64,000 nucleotides of DNA from NCBI GenBank assembly GCA_025677815.1, contig JAIXMP010000009.1:1-64000 (forward strand). The letters run 5' to 3'. The translations under genes were made by a program, and so were the position numbers. The notes beneath the pieces are model-generated. The model worked only from the letters and a program-made list of their open reading frames with translations, was not told the DNA's origin and searched no databases. Positions 34,446-46,916 of the stretch are shown one piece after another (the stretch's first letter is position 1; the number at the start of each line of letters is the position of its first letter). Source of the DNA: Phascolomyces articulosus (taxonomy: Eukaryota; Mucoromycota; Mucoromycetes; Mucorales; Lichtheimiaceae).

Positions 34446-37400
34446 ATGGCTACGACTTCGAATCAACCTGCTGCCACACAAGCAACCTTGTTATATACTA
34501 GACTAAAACGTGTCGGCAAAGGTGCTTATGGTTCGGTTTATAAGGGGTATATATATGAGAATATGGCATTTTTTTATATTATCTTCTTTTTTATTATTCT
34601 ATCTATATACAATGGCATCCAATGTATATTTACAATTACCTCTCTCAATGCAAAAAAGAGAGAGAAAATAAACTAATGGCATCAATGGGGATGGCATTCT
34701 TTTTCGGTGGGGGATGTTAGGATTAATAATAAAACGAAAAAGATTGTTGCCATTAAAGTACTTAATTTGGATACGGAAGAAGACGATGTCGACGATATTC
34801 AAAATGAAATTGCGCTTCTAACTCAATTGACACACGCTAAGTCGCAAAATATTACACCTTACTATGGAAGTATATTGAACGATACCAAATTATGGATTAT
34901 TATGGACTATGCCGCTGGTGGAAGTATACGAAAAATTGTAAGTAGGACACGTCTTTGAGGAGAGTAGTTATGCATCAGTCTATAATCCCTGTTCATCATT
35001 GTTTTCATGATTTTATACCACCAGATGAAGGCGGGTAATATCGAAGAAAAGTATTTATCGGTTATTGTTCGTGAGGTTTTATTGGCTCTTTCTTATTTGC
35101 ATAAAAATCATATTATTCATCGAGATATCAAAGGTAATAAATCATGGCCATTTGAGAAATAAAAAAAAACCCATCCCAATTCTTTTTTTTTATTTCTACA
35201 TGAAGGAACGAAAAAAAGGAGAAGGATAAGAAAAGGGATGTTTTTGTTGATCTTATAAATTGAACTGTACACTCAATATACTTCTTTTAATACTTAGCTG
35301 CCAACATTTTATTGACTGCAGAAGGAAATGTACAATTATGTGATTTTGGTGTTGCAGGACAAACCACAGTCAATTCATTGAAACGAAATACTTTTGTGGG
35401 AACACCGTAAGTCATGCTTTTTTTTTATTACCTAGAATGATAGATGGGATGGATGATGGACAGTGACAGTGACATTGCGTGAACTATCATTCATCATCAT
35501 TGTGATCAGTTGATGAATCAAGGTTAAAATAAACTGATCAAAAATTTTAATTTCTCATGTTATGGTATCACTGATTTCTATATTAGTTATTGGATGGCAC
35601 CAGAAGTCATTCGTGAGGGCTCATCATATGATTACAAGGTAAAACCTCAGAATGGCCCCAACTTTTAGGTAAGGAGGGGCAAGTTCATGGGTCAATATCT
35701 TTTTCTTTATTCTATTCGAATGGATGGGGGGGAGAATGTCATAAAAAAGAATGATATGCCTAAGGGCTTATTTTTATTTTTTGAATGAAAAAAAAAATAG
35801 GCAGATATGTGGTCATTAGGTATTACTGTCTTTGAAATGGCAGCAGGGAATCCACCTTTATCCAATATTGATCCCATGCGAGCCATCATTATGATTCCAA
35901 AAACAAAACCACCTCGATTACCTGATAATTTTTCAGTGGCTATTCGAGAATTTGTTGATCTATGTCTGTGCGAGGAACCAAACGAGGTATACACTATCCT
36001 GACTAAAGGAAATTAATGGATCAAAGAAAATCTAACAAAAGATACATGCTTTTTTTATAGCGACCGAATGCAGATGAATTAATGAAAACTAAATTTATTA
36101 AAAGTTCAAGTAAAGTGTCCAAAGGAATCTTGAAAGAATTGATCACACGTTATGAACGTTGGAAAGTTGCCAATCAACATAGTAATCGACGTAATAGTGC
36201 TGGATCAGAGGAAATTAGTGAAAGGTAAATTGAGTATATTCATTAATTGACATGAACTCACTTATTCATTTGCTGATAATAATAATAATAATAATAATTA
36301 TAGCGACAACGAAAAAGAAAATGAAGATTTGGACATGTTTGAAAATACAAATGAAGATGATGCGTGGGAATTTGATGTAGGATACCAAAAAAAAAAAAAA
36401 AGAAAGAAACGAAACGAAACGAAACGATGAAATTTTAAAATAGATCTATTATTAATATTATTTCCATCTCACTTGAACAGACGATTCGATCTTCTGGATT
36501 ATATAAAAAAAGTACAGCTGATAATTCGACTATAAAACAACCTGTACCACAAAAATCGGTTGCTGTGACCAATCCATTACTCGATGAAATCTCTTCAGCA
36601 AGACCTTTTCGAAGTCGAGAAGCACATCCACTTGTACGTCTTTTCGAAAATTCACCACAACAACAAACACCAGGAGAGTCTTTACTAAATGCGCCGGGCG
36701 TCAGCACTCCCTTATCTAACTCACCCAATATTTTACCACAACCAATTTCCTCTCATTCCCCCGTCATATTACCTATGCAATCGTCATCCATAACCACACC
36801 TTCCCCCATGATTGATCTTGATTCTGGTGCAATTACAACAGCAACACCTTTACATCCTTTACGACCCAGTTCACCCTCACCAGGTACTGGTATTGCCATG
36901 TCACCTGCTGATGCACTTTTGATCCCACCAATTGTCAAAGATAATCAAACACTATTACAATCTAAATCTGATACCCTTCACCCAACCTCGACTACCACAA
37001 CTACTTCACAAAATAACAATAATAATATTGGATTCAATAAGGAAGAATTTGACCAAGGTCGACCTGCAAGTCCATTAACGATCAAACCTCGAAAAAATTC
37101 AGGACCAAGTGCATTTGGAGGAGGTATTACAACAGATCAACTTATGAGTAGTAGTCGACTTGTTCCTGGAGGACATGCTCGACAATTAACACCCTCCACC
37201 CCTCCTACGTCTGCTCCATTGGGCCATGGTCCTAAACTTTCTCCTCGCGTGTTGGCCTCTTCTTCGCCTGACACAGGTTTCTATGGTAGCAAACCGATGG
37301 TCCGTGCGCGATCCCATTCCGATCAACAAACAGGCCGTGGATTGGATCCATCTTCGTCACCTTCATCCTCATCTAATGGTCTTCTCAAAGTAGAACCTCA

Positions 37401-38131
37401 TCATCATCAAAAGACAGCTGCTAATCGACTTCATCATCATAGACCAGCACCTTCTGTTCCCTTTGCTCATATGAATAGTAGTAATAGCATGACAACCAGT
37501 AGTGCAGCAGAAGAGAGAGGATTAAAACCCAATAACACCGGATTACCATTAGCACGAAGAGTACGATCTGCTACGACCTTACGACAATCGGAAGAAGATA
37601 GTGTGCCATTAAAAGCACTTGTGGCCAATAAACAACAACAACTCTATCAAGCCTCTAGACATAATAGTATCAATAATGATGGAGATGAAAAGCAAAAATC
37701 AAAAGAAGGCATACATACGTCGGATCATCGACGAAGTATTAGTGCAGATAGTACCCCCAAGGTAACGAGAGAAAGACCCAAGATGATATAATATATATGT
37801 GTAACATTCAGTCTAATACGTATTATTTTAATGATAGAATGGGGTGTCTACTCCAGAAGGAAAACGAAATATACACGTCCCTCCGTTGACTACATTATCC
37901 TCAGCAAAGATTCCAGATTGGCATTCGTCAAGGCATCCTACACAAAAAGATGAAGTGACTACACCTTTAGAAAATGGAGGAGGAGGAAAATTAGGCAATT
38001 ATCATATTATTACACCACTTCAATTGGATGGATTAAAGAGTGAACAGGGATTACAGTATGCATTAAATCAAGCTCTTGATGAGCTAGATTATTGGTTAGA
38101 CCAAGTAGATACAAGCTTATCCTCTCTATAA
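34446..38131 (+). CDS. STE20-family GCK kinase (Kic1/Nak1-like), 10 exons, 861 aa
   Basis: Exons: 34446-34546, 34721-34937, 35025-35133, 35298-35406, 35587-35638, 35801-35986, 36061-36224, 36304-36376, 36481-37761, 37838-38131. The N-terminal kinase domain has [11 protein letters not shown] (24-34), catalytic Lys46 in VAIK, HRDIK (138-142), DFG (158-160), GTPYWMAPE and ADMWSLGIT. It belongs to the GCK group by the [12 protein letters not shown] helix. The exon 2 acceptor at 34720 was chosen because it gives [16 protein letters not shown]. After an acidic linker, about 430 residues are Pro/Ser/Asn/His-rich and look disordered. A conserved-looking tail ([25 protein letters not shown]) ends the protein. 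In yeasts such kinases act upstream of NDR kinase in the RAM/MOR network controlling polarity and cell separation. Confidence 0.9.
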
Positions 38132-38252
38132 CTTATATAGTTTTTTTATTCGTGTTATTATGCTTTTTTTTTATTAATAATATAAAAAAATCATTGTACT
38201 TTATAAGTACATGCTTCTTTTTATAACAAAGAAAAAAAATTGCCTCATGCAC

Positions 38253-38253
38253 G

Positions 38254-38287
<34 letters not shown>

Positions 38288-38297
38288 TTGTGTGTAC
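38253..38297. repeat. (TA)n-(TG)n microsatellite
   Basis: TA dinucleotides pass into TG dinucleotides downstream of the kinase gene. Confidence 0.85.
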
Positions 38298-38549
38298 TAA
38301 GCTATTTTATAAAAGTTACTATGTTAAAGAAATTTCACATATGAAACCATTGTATTCGTAGCAAAAATGATAAGGGTTTAAATACAGTTACAGCAAAAAT
38401 TGGTTTTTATAGAATATGGTCTGCTAATTTTGATGCACATATATTAACATTTACTATCAAGAGCATCAATGTTCAATAGTCGAATATGTGTGATTTAACA
38501 AAGACTGACACCGCTACTACTTTAAAACCTTACTACCCCAATCAATGTA

Positions 38550-38760
38550 TTTTAGCATATACTGCAACCAATTACTGCAGTTTGTTCATTTCGTTTACAT
38601 CCTTATGGTCTTTATATATATAATAACGTCATATAGTTTGGTTAGTAACAAACATAAACAAAAAGTTTTGTTGTTTTCTCAAACAATTAAAAGTATAATG
38701 AATAATAATACATACCCAGGCATGTCTTAACGAAACGCTAAAAATTGCTCCCAAGGAAAG
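38550..38760 (-). pseudogene. Decayed copy of the Sel1-repeat gene
   Basis: Two pieces match the intact gene at 39846-42476 in the same order and strand. Positions 38576-38602 match 40323-40349, the start of its sixth exon, at 24 of 27 bases and would read GCKRNEQTA. Positions 38710-38726 match the end of exon 5 with its donor at 15 of 17 bases. The spacing between them is almost equal (about 109 against 106 nt), so the intron is kept too. Shortly after GCKRNEQTA the frame hits a stop, and the exon 5 part has lost one base, so it is a broken relic. Confidence 0.6.
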
Positions 38761-39845
38761 CATCAAATAATGAAAAAAATGAAAAATGCCAACTGTTGAT
38801 TCCGGATCACTTTGATGCTTATAAAAAGAGTTTTTTTAATAGAGAATAGTCAATGTAATGTAATATTTTTTTAATTATAGCAACATGGTCATTATCTGTA
38901 CATAATAATATAGTAATTGGAGAGTCATATAGAAGCCTTCAGAGGTCATATACAGCAGGTAAACACTATACCATTCGAATGCATTAAAACAATATCCCTG
39001 GCCTTTAGGAAGGCTGGGAATATTTCACAATGTTGGAAATATCCATTTTCAATAACAATAAAGGCCCATGGTATTATAATGGATTAAAGGGTAGGAAAAT
39101 CATTTTTTGTTATTTAAATTACTCATTTTATCAATAACTTTATAGGTTCTCGAAATATTGAAATGCTAAAAAGCATCTTCTGGAATGCTCATTTGCTTTC
39201 CTAATTAATGCTATAGATTAAATAATACTGTATGGTGCATATTTAGAACATATACTACTAATTAGATATTTTTTTTCTTTAAGTAATAAAATAAAATGTG
39301 ATAAAGCTGGAAGTTATCAAAGTTAATCGCTAGAAGCAAAAATAGTTGCGGTATAATAAAATCAATAAGTTAGGCAAATACGAGTGATCAGTGATAAAGT
39401 AATATAATCTTTATTTAATTAATCATTTAAAATGATGAATATGAAATAGAACTGTTCTGCAGTTGATACTTAAATTGAATTGAAAATCTCGAGGGTATAT
39501 ATTCATAACTATTTGAAAAGTGGTGTTGTAATGAACTATTATTACTTTATGAGTTCTTAGCATGGAATCAATAAGAATTATCAAGAAGATATGAGACTGT
39601 CACCAAGAAATTAGTAGAATTTACGATAAACAATGATGATAGAGCGTTTTATGCAGATCAAGTTATTAGGAAAATAATATAATTTGTATTTTATAAATTT
39701 ATTCATATTTTTAATGGATAACACTGGCTCAACCCAAATTTCTTGGTCTGTTGCTAGCATGATGAGCTTCACGGGAACTTGGGTTTTTTTAATAATTTCT
39801 TTATTATTATTAATACATTTGTTTGGCATAATAATAATATGATTA

Positions 39846-42476
39846 TTAAGATGCTGGTGGATCATCATATTTTGATTTATAAATCCAGGAATTTCCCATC
39901 ATACCATGTCCTTGTTCATCAGCTTTACGATAATATTTAGCTGCAAGTTTCATGTTCTTTTTTACTCCTTTGCCTTCTTGATAACATCGCCCTATTTCAT
40001 TCTGAGCATCGGCTTCACCTAAATCAGCAGCAATTTTATAATAATAAGCTCCTGTCTTTTTATCTCTTTTACACTACAAAAACATAATTGATCGAAGTTG
40101 TGTGAGTTTGAGTTTTTTTTTTTTATAATGACTCCTTTTTCATACTGATCAATTAAAATAATAATAATAATAACTTACACCCCACCCATGATAGTATGTT
40201 TGTCCCAGCTCAAAAATAGCCATCGCCAGTTCACGATGAGCGACTAATTTGCTACCACGTCCTGATATATATTCTTGTATGTCAGAAATAGCATGTTCAG
40301 CCGTTTTTTGTAGAAATTGAAATGCTGTTCGTTCATTTCGTTTACAACCCTATAATATTTCTACAATGTTAGTTAAATTTATCCTCAGTTCTATTGTGGT
40401 TTATTAGCCAAAAAAAAAAATAAGAAAACATAAAGTTTATCATTTCATAATATACATACCCAGCCATGACGTAAAGACAATGCATAAAGATACATTCCAA
40501 TAGGTGATTCTTTGTTGGCAGCTTGGCGGAAACAATCAGTGGCCATATCCAAACGACCTGTTTCATGATAACGAATACCTTCAGCGACTAATCCTTCTCC
40601 TTCTGATTGAGGCTGTGCTTTACTACTCATATCAAGTGAATTACGGATATGGTTTTGTAATTTTTCAGATAATCCAGGATGAGCGGAAGGAGGTGGTAAA
40701 CAAGGCGATAAAGGTGGTTGCTGATATTGTAAAGGGGATGTGGGTGATGGAGAAGAAGGTGAAGAGGAAGATGATCCATTATGATGATTAGCGTAAGGTT
40801 GCTGTGGTGGAAGTAAGGTATTGGGTGAAGGTGTACGTGGCGAGACGCTGTGAGGTGATCCTCCACTTTGTGTACCTGGTGTGAGTTGTGGTTGTTGTAA
40901 GCCATCATCTTGTGATCGATTGCCTGTATTTGAATACAGATGTGGCTGATAATAGGCATTTTGTTGTTGTGGTGGTGGAGAAGAAGAGGAAGATACTGGA
41001 ATAGGTGCATTTTGTTGTACGGGACTAGGTTGATAGTATCCTTGTTGAGAAGCGAGTGCATTTTGTTCTTGTTGCTGTTGTTGTGTAGGAGGCGTCATGG
41101 AACGGGATGGAGTAGGAGGAATGACAAGCGGAGCCAAAGGTTGTGGATGTTGACGGGAGGAAGAATGTTGTTGCTGTGAAGAAGTATTGTAAAAATTACT
41201 ATTGGTGTTTGCATTATGGTAATAGCTATCCACATTATTATTATGGGTATTGGTATAAGCAGAAGCAGTAGAAAGGGTTATTGGCTTAAGACTACGATTC
41301 TGTTCTGTGATGGCTGTTTGCGCATGAGCAGAATTGGGAGAAGGTGTATCAAAGTTATAACCACTGACATTGGAAGCACGATTGCTATCCATATAAACAC
41401 TGGCAGTATTATCCACTGAAATTTGTTCGATGACAGCGGCAGAAGGTAAGGGCACGTCCACATAAGCATGTTGCATTCGAACAGGGGATTCGGCTTGTTG
41501 CATGCGTGGTTGATGTTTGATAGTAGATTCTGGACGCAGGTTACGAATATCAGAATGTAATGAATCACTACTTTCATCATTAAAGAAACTCATATGAGCC
41601 ATGGAAGGTGGTTTTGAGGTATTGGCCAATGAAGTTCTTGATGCATCTTGAGGATTCAAATATTGGGCACCATAAATACTCTGTGGAGTTACTTGGGTAT
41701 GGACCAGAGTCGACGTTTGTGGTTCTATAAAATGTTCAATGTTATATGGTTTAGTCTTTAAACATCTTATTGTAAAATCCAAACAATCACTGTGCAAAAA
41801 TGTAACTTACCAATATAAGTTTCGCGAGAAATGCCTACAACGCGTTCATTTGTTGGATCAACAAGTGATTCGCGCAAGTCATAAGTGCTATAGACAGAAG
41901 CATCACTTTCTCTGTACGACTAAATAATATATATAAATTATGAGCTAAATGCAATCTATTTATATATATCAAATTGTACACCGGGGTTTGTTTTTTTTTC
42001 TTATGATTCTTGTGTGATCTTTTTATTTTACTTACTGGATCTCTATATTGTTTATTATATTGATTTTGATATTCACCAGAAACAGCCTGATCTCCCCCAC
42101 ATAAAAATTATAAGTCAATAAATTTAAACTCTTTTTTTTAAACCACTCAGGTTACGATAAAGCTTATAGTGTCAATAATAAATAAATAAATAAATAACCT
42201 ACGTGGTATCCAGGTGTCATTGTGTTTGAGATTCCTGTAGGAGGGCCAGGTACTAATCTATGTCATTTGGACAATTGCATTAGAATGTTGTTCATCGGAT
42301 GAGGATGGATCCATGTTTCAATGGCCATGACGAGAAAAAACAGTAAATGACTATAGAAATATATACCTCGAATTAGGAGTTGAACTATTAAAGGTGGGTG
42401 CTGTACTATTATAAGGTGCTGAGAAGGGACTAAGGTTGGTATGGTCGGTAGGACTCAAGTTTGTCTTTTTAAACAT
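39846..42476 (-). CDS. Sel1-repeat protein, Skt5/Chs4-like, 7 exons, 662 aa
   Basis: Exons on the minus strand: 42476-42367, 42258-42204, 42086-42036, 41919-41811, 41724-40460, 40349-40179, 40073-39846. The N-terminal 200 residues carry PGPPTG...MTPGYH and a segment VVGISRETY. A long Gln/Pro/Ser/Asn-rich middle follows, then at least four Sel1-type (TPR-like) repeats: EGIRYHETGRLDMATDCFRQAA, PIGMYLYALSLRHGWGCKRN, AIFELGQTYYHGWG and DAQNEIGRCYQEGKGVKKNMKLAAKYYRKAD. Chitin synthase activators (Skt5/Chs4) and Dsf2-like septation proteins have this make-up. The yeast C-terminal prenyl CAAX is absent; the protein ends DDPPAS. Paralogues occur at the window start and as a relic at 38.6 kb. Confidence 0.85.
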
Positions 42477-44532
42477 GATTCAATTGTTGGTGAGTTGTTC
42501 AATAGATTTTATAAGGTTGTTATTATGAAAATAAATATTGTAAGTAGAACGAAAAGGATTTAAATAGTAATAAGAGTAATAGCAATAAATAAGTATTGTA
42601 ATCGAATCGAAGGGTGTGTATGATAAATAAATGAATAAAATGGTAATATAAATGTTGCGAACTATTAGACTTAATAATGCATAATAGATTTCTCTCTTTT
42701 TTTTTGCCACCAAAAGTGTGTGTTTTTTATATAATGATATTAAGACGGATGGACACGATTTCAACGAATATATTAGCCCGAAACCAAATCGAACGTACCG
42801 AAAGTAATAAGAAAGAATGAAAGGAAAATAATAATAAATAGTATAAAACAAAGAAGTATAAGGAATGGGAAGAAGTAAAGAGATCAAAGAAAGAAAAGAA
42901 ATATAAAATAAAAAATGGGACGAAGGAGGCTGAATTAGGTGTTATTTTGTTTGTGCAAGCTAACTGACTGTAACCAAAGCCGAACACGGTTTTTATTTTG
43001 TGGAGTTTTGTTTTTTTTCTGTAATAATAATAGATTATACCACCATCCAATGGATGGAAAATGGGATTTTTTTAGAGAAGAGGGGGAAAAAAAGGTTTAT
43101 ATAAAACCTCAATCAATTTATTATTTTATTAAGTTAAAAGCAAGTGATTTAAATTGCAAGCACTAATTTCGATGACCGAGTATGCTGCACCAAAGCCTTT
43201 TTAGGTACCTTAGTACCACCTGGAAATCATACACGAGGATTTGAAATTTATTGTAAGGATTACTTTATAATAGCCAGATTCTTTTCTTTTTCTTGATTTC
43301 ATGATCAAATAAACTTATAATAAATAATGTTTGATTAGAAGATTATCAAGTTATTATTATACGATAAATGAATAGATATTTCTTATTCAATCATTCATCG
43401 TCATCGTTTATTGTCGTCGTCGTTCGAATGAATCCAATTGTTTTTTTTTAAAAAAAAAACAAAACTCAGCTTTTTAGGATTAGCCACCATTAGTAACCAT
43501 TATTCGCCGATCTCTCTCTGACATACTGACTATTTTTTATCCTTATAATTCAGTTATAGAAAGAGGAGAAAGAGGTTTTATAATACTATTATCACTTTGC
43601 CCCTAAGTATATTTTCTTTGTCCATGTCCAGATAGAAAATCTTCTTGATTGTCCTAATAGCAAACAAATAGATACGATATATATATAGATAGGAATATTA
43701 TACATATAAATATAAAGAGGCTGAGGGGGGGCGCATTTGTAGTAATACATGATAGAAACACAGAAATAATAAAATGATCAATTGTATATGTGTGCGCGCT
43801 CTAATACAACATCTTGTTGTTGTTACGCACCTGAACAAAAAAAGGTTTTTTTTATCTCCTTTGGATGATATTTCATCGATAAATATAGGAACAAGAAAAA
43901 AAAACATCACCATTATCTTATTATTGATTCAATTTATCATGCAGTTTTATTATATAATAATAATTTTAGCGGAGAGATCCTTCATCATCTTATATCCCAG
44001 TGTAGCATTATACGGTCTAATTGAATAATGTTATTAACATGTTTAAGCAATGATTTATTTACTTGTCATAGGTCTCCTTCTTTTCTTGTCATTTACTATT
44101 ATTACTCTCTCTCTATTTTATTGTCGTTTTATTCTTTCAGCAACTACACCTAGTTTATCAATACGTAGATATAAGGTTATTTTTTTCCCAGATCAAAAGC
44201 CAGTCAATTAATTGTTGCCTTTATTAGAATGGTATATATAAACATCTATCATTATTCCCCTCCCCCCCTTTCCCATTCATCTCGTGCTGTCATACTTTAC
44301 ATGTTAAGTTTATACTTGTTAATGAAAAAAAAAATAGCTCCATTTTTTATGATTTAAACTCGAAATAGTTCAGGATCCTTAGGTTCACTAAAAAAAAGGA
44401 TTTAATAATAGTAACAGGTTACTTGTAACCCCTTTTATATTTCTTTTTTTAGGTTTTTTTAGTGTTTTGATACTTTTAGTAAATCATATACTGGATAATA
44501 TCATCTTTAGTAGTCGCTGCTTATGTTTATAG
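42477..44532. other. 2-kb gene-poor region
   Basis: The promoter of the Sel1 gene should lie in the first several hundred bases. The rest is AT-rich with many short frames. An A/T homopolymer palindrome lies near 43440-43460. I see no gene I can defend. Confidence 0.4.
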
Positions 44533-45288
44533 CTAAATAAACTTTGGAATAATAAAAGGGTACTCGTTGTAATCTGGAAATATTAATTGAATAATTTTCC
44601 ACAGTAGCTCATCAGTATGCGGTACAAATCTATACATGCAACCCATTAGACATGCCAAAACAGCATATGATCTTCTATCCTCACTCTCTAGTTTTTGTCT
44701 ATTCAAACTGATCTTCGATATATAAACATTACCAAGTCTTACATATTTTATTGATAACAGACTTTATATATTATTTTGTATAGTTTCACTAATGTAATAT
44801 ACCCAACATGTACCAAGTTTTTGGCATACTGTCTGACATCACTGGTGGGATGACGGCCTAAACGATCTTCTGTTGGATAATAGCATATCCAACAGATCCC
44901 ATGCTGAAATATATTTCGCACATTCTGACATGGTTTCCGTTGATAATGGTGATCCTGTTGTTGTTGTGGTTGCGGTTGTGGCTGTTCTTCATGAAGGCTT
45001 CCCTATATATTTAATAGTTATTTTATTATTTTCGATGTCAATATTGATATTGATATTGTCTTTTAATATAATTACAATTGAACTGAGCGATTCACTGTCG
45101 ATATCCTATAATAATATTACAATTAGTTTTGCTTTATGGTTTTTTTTTTTTGTATTCACGAGGATCCTTGTTAATCATAACGTTGGTGTTATAGTTACAA
45201 GACTCATGTCGTCGTACGAATCCTCAAGATCCTGAAGGATTGTATAGGATGGACTACTTAAATCGCTCGAACTTAATTCTAGATCCAT
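44533..45288 (-). CDS. Unrecognised 161-aa protein, 4 exons
   Basis: Exons on the minus strand: 45288-45199, 45105-45076, 45002-44803, 44698-44533. All introns have GT-AG ends and the phases join to 162 codons. Exon 1 starts MDLELSSSDLSSPSYTILQ and is acidic. Exon 3 has a Gln/Pro run (QPQPQPQQQQ), then a Cys/Trp-rich segment with IFQHGICWICYYPTEDRLGR and DVRQYAKNL. Exon 4 encodes SYAVLACLMGCMYRFVPHT and a Trp/Ile-rich end, IIPKFI. The CWIC motif recalls RING-variant fingers, but the remaining metal ligands are not seen. Codon use and the paired Cys/Trp look like real coding, unlike the chance frames around. I do not recognise the family. It could be a decaying gene. Confidence 0.45.
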
Positions 45289-46916
45289 TAGAAAGAGATA
45301 TAAAACTGTATAAACTATCCTCGAGTGGATCGTTTATTTTTATATGACGGTTCGCTAAGAACTTGGTTTCGAACAACGATAGAAACATACCATTTAAAGA
45401 ATGCATATTGTCAACATGGAATTGGACACCTCAAACTGTCGTCACTTTATAAATGTATTCATCAATCTCATGATGATATTGTTGTAGTTGTGGATGAGGT
45501 TCTACGCTAATTATTTTGTTCATAATACGTAGTGATTCCATCTTTGTACTTTTAACTCCAGTCCTTTTGGGTCGGATCCATTGATGTACCATTATTGTTA
45601 CTCACTACACCATTCTGCTCACCACGTATATTTACTTCATATACCTGTCACACGTCAAGCGATGCATGACAATGATTTATCACCATATTTATCAAGGTTA
45701 ATGTGCGAAGTTCCATTAGAAATATTAGTCATTATTATTGAGGAAACACATCAATTTGTCGTAAATTCTTGTTTTCCATATCTTTCTATTCTTTTATAGT
45801 CATATGCACGTTATGTCCACACCAACGAGATATTACTTGTAGGGTTCTTCAATCCCTGCGTTATTTTTTATATATTATACGTACAATATATGTTATTACA
45901 TATATCTATTAATTTATGCCCATCGAGCCAGCAATAAAAGTTCTCTATTAATACGGGAGGTTAATGCAATACTCTTGGAAGCCACTTGTTATCTTGAAAA
46001 CTTCATTTGACTTTCAGGTGCATTTTTTATGAGACACTAAACCTCACGATGATATTTCAACAAGGAACATTAGATATTGGATGGCCACGTTTTATTGCCC
46101 TTGTTTACTTTCATAGTAAAATTGGCATATACGATTCTGGTTGGCGTCTTCTCCAAGTATGGTTTTTGCATTTCGTGTAATTGTTCTTGGGTTTATACCT
46201 TATAAACAAGTATTTCATGTTATAATCTATTATTTTTGAATGATATCCACTGCTGTTGTTATGATTCTCTATACTCGGTGAAAAGATTTTTGTTTATTAA
46301 GATGCACAGAAAAAAATGCTCCTATCTATCTTTATTCATTGGTACACGAAAAAAAAGAAATGACATTCCACATCAAATATATTTGCCACTACGATGTTGT
46401 TACATTTCGCGACGAATTAAAAAAAAGAAATTTTGGTTTACAAGCGAAAAAAAGAGGAAAATGACACTTGTTATTTCTGTTATTCCAATCCATATATAAA
46501 TAACATGTTGATAAATATAGTCATACATTTTCAAACGATGCTGTTCACTTTTATATAAACAATAGTTCCAATTTTAGCTTTATGAAAAATATCCAAAAAT
46601 ATAATGATATAATAAATAGGAAAAAAGTAGTAACTCATCCAAAAGAAGAGAGTCTGGTATATTTGCAAATCTTTTACAGCAAGATATAATGCATGTGGTT
46701 ATTCTTTTTTATATATATAATAATAAAGAAGGGTCATAGAATAATTATAAGAATAATAAAAATAAAAATAAAACTGTAGTTAATAAGAATATAAGCGAGC
46801 TACTATGATTGTCTGTGTAATGTGTTATCAATTCTATGGGATATGGTTAGGGGGAGGGAGAGAGAGGAGGCTGAGGAGACTATATGATATATTTATTTAA
46901 TAAGTGAAACTTTTAT
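45289..46916. other. Unresolved region with coding-like pieces
   Basis: Plus-strand frames look protein-like in places, for example about 45580-45800 (LSPYLSRLMCEVPLEI) and about 46020-46160 (LDIGWPRFIALVYFHSKIG followed by a GTATGG donor). I could not join them into one gene: phases clash and stops intervene. They may be remains of a decayed gene or a gene with exons I missed. The last few hundred bases are the PIP5K 3' flank. Confidence 0.35.

Larger units (their letters stand above)
38132..39845. other. Intergenic region holding a Sel1-gene relic
   Basis: Contains a (TA)n-(TG)n tract at 38253-38297 and the Sel1 relic at about 38550-38760, listed separately. The rest (38.8-39.8 kb) is AT-rich with no clear gene; more of the decayed copy may hide there, but I could not align it. 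Confidence 0.45.

Noticed and set aside
40540..41420. His/Leu/Asn-rich frames on both strands inside the Sel1 gene
   Set aside because: They are shadows of the Gln/Pro/Ser-rich low-complexity coding region.
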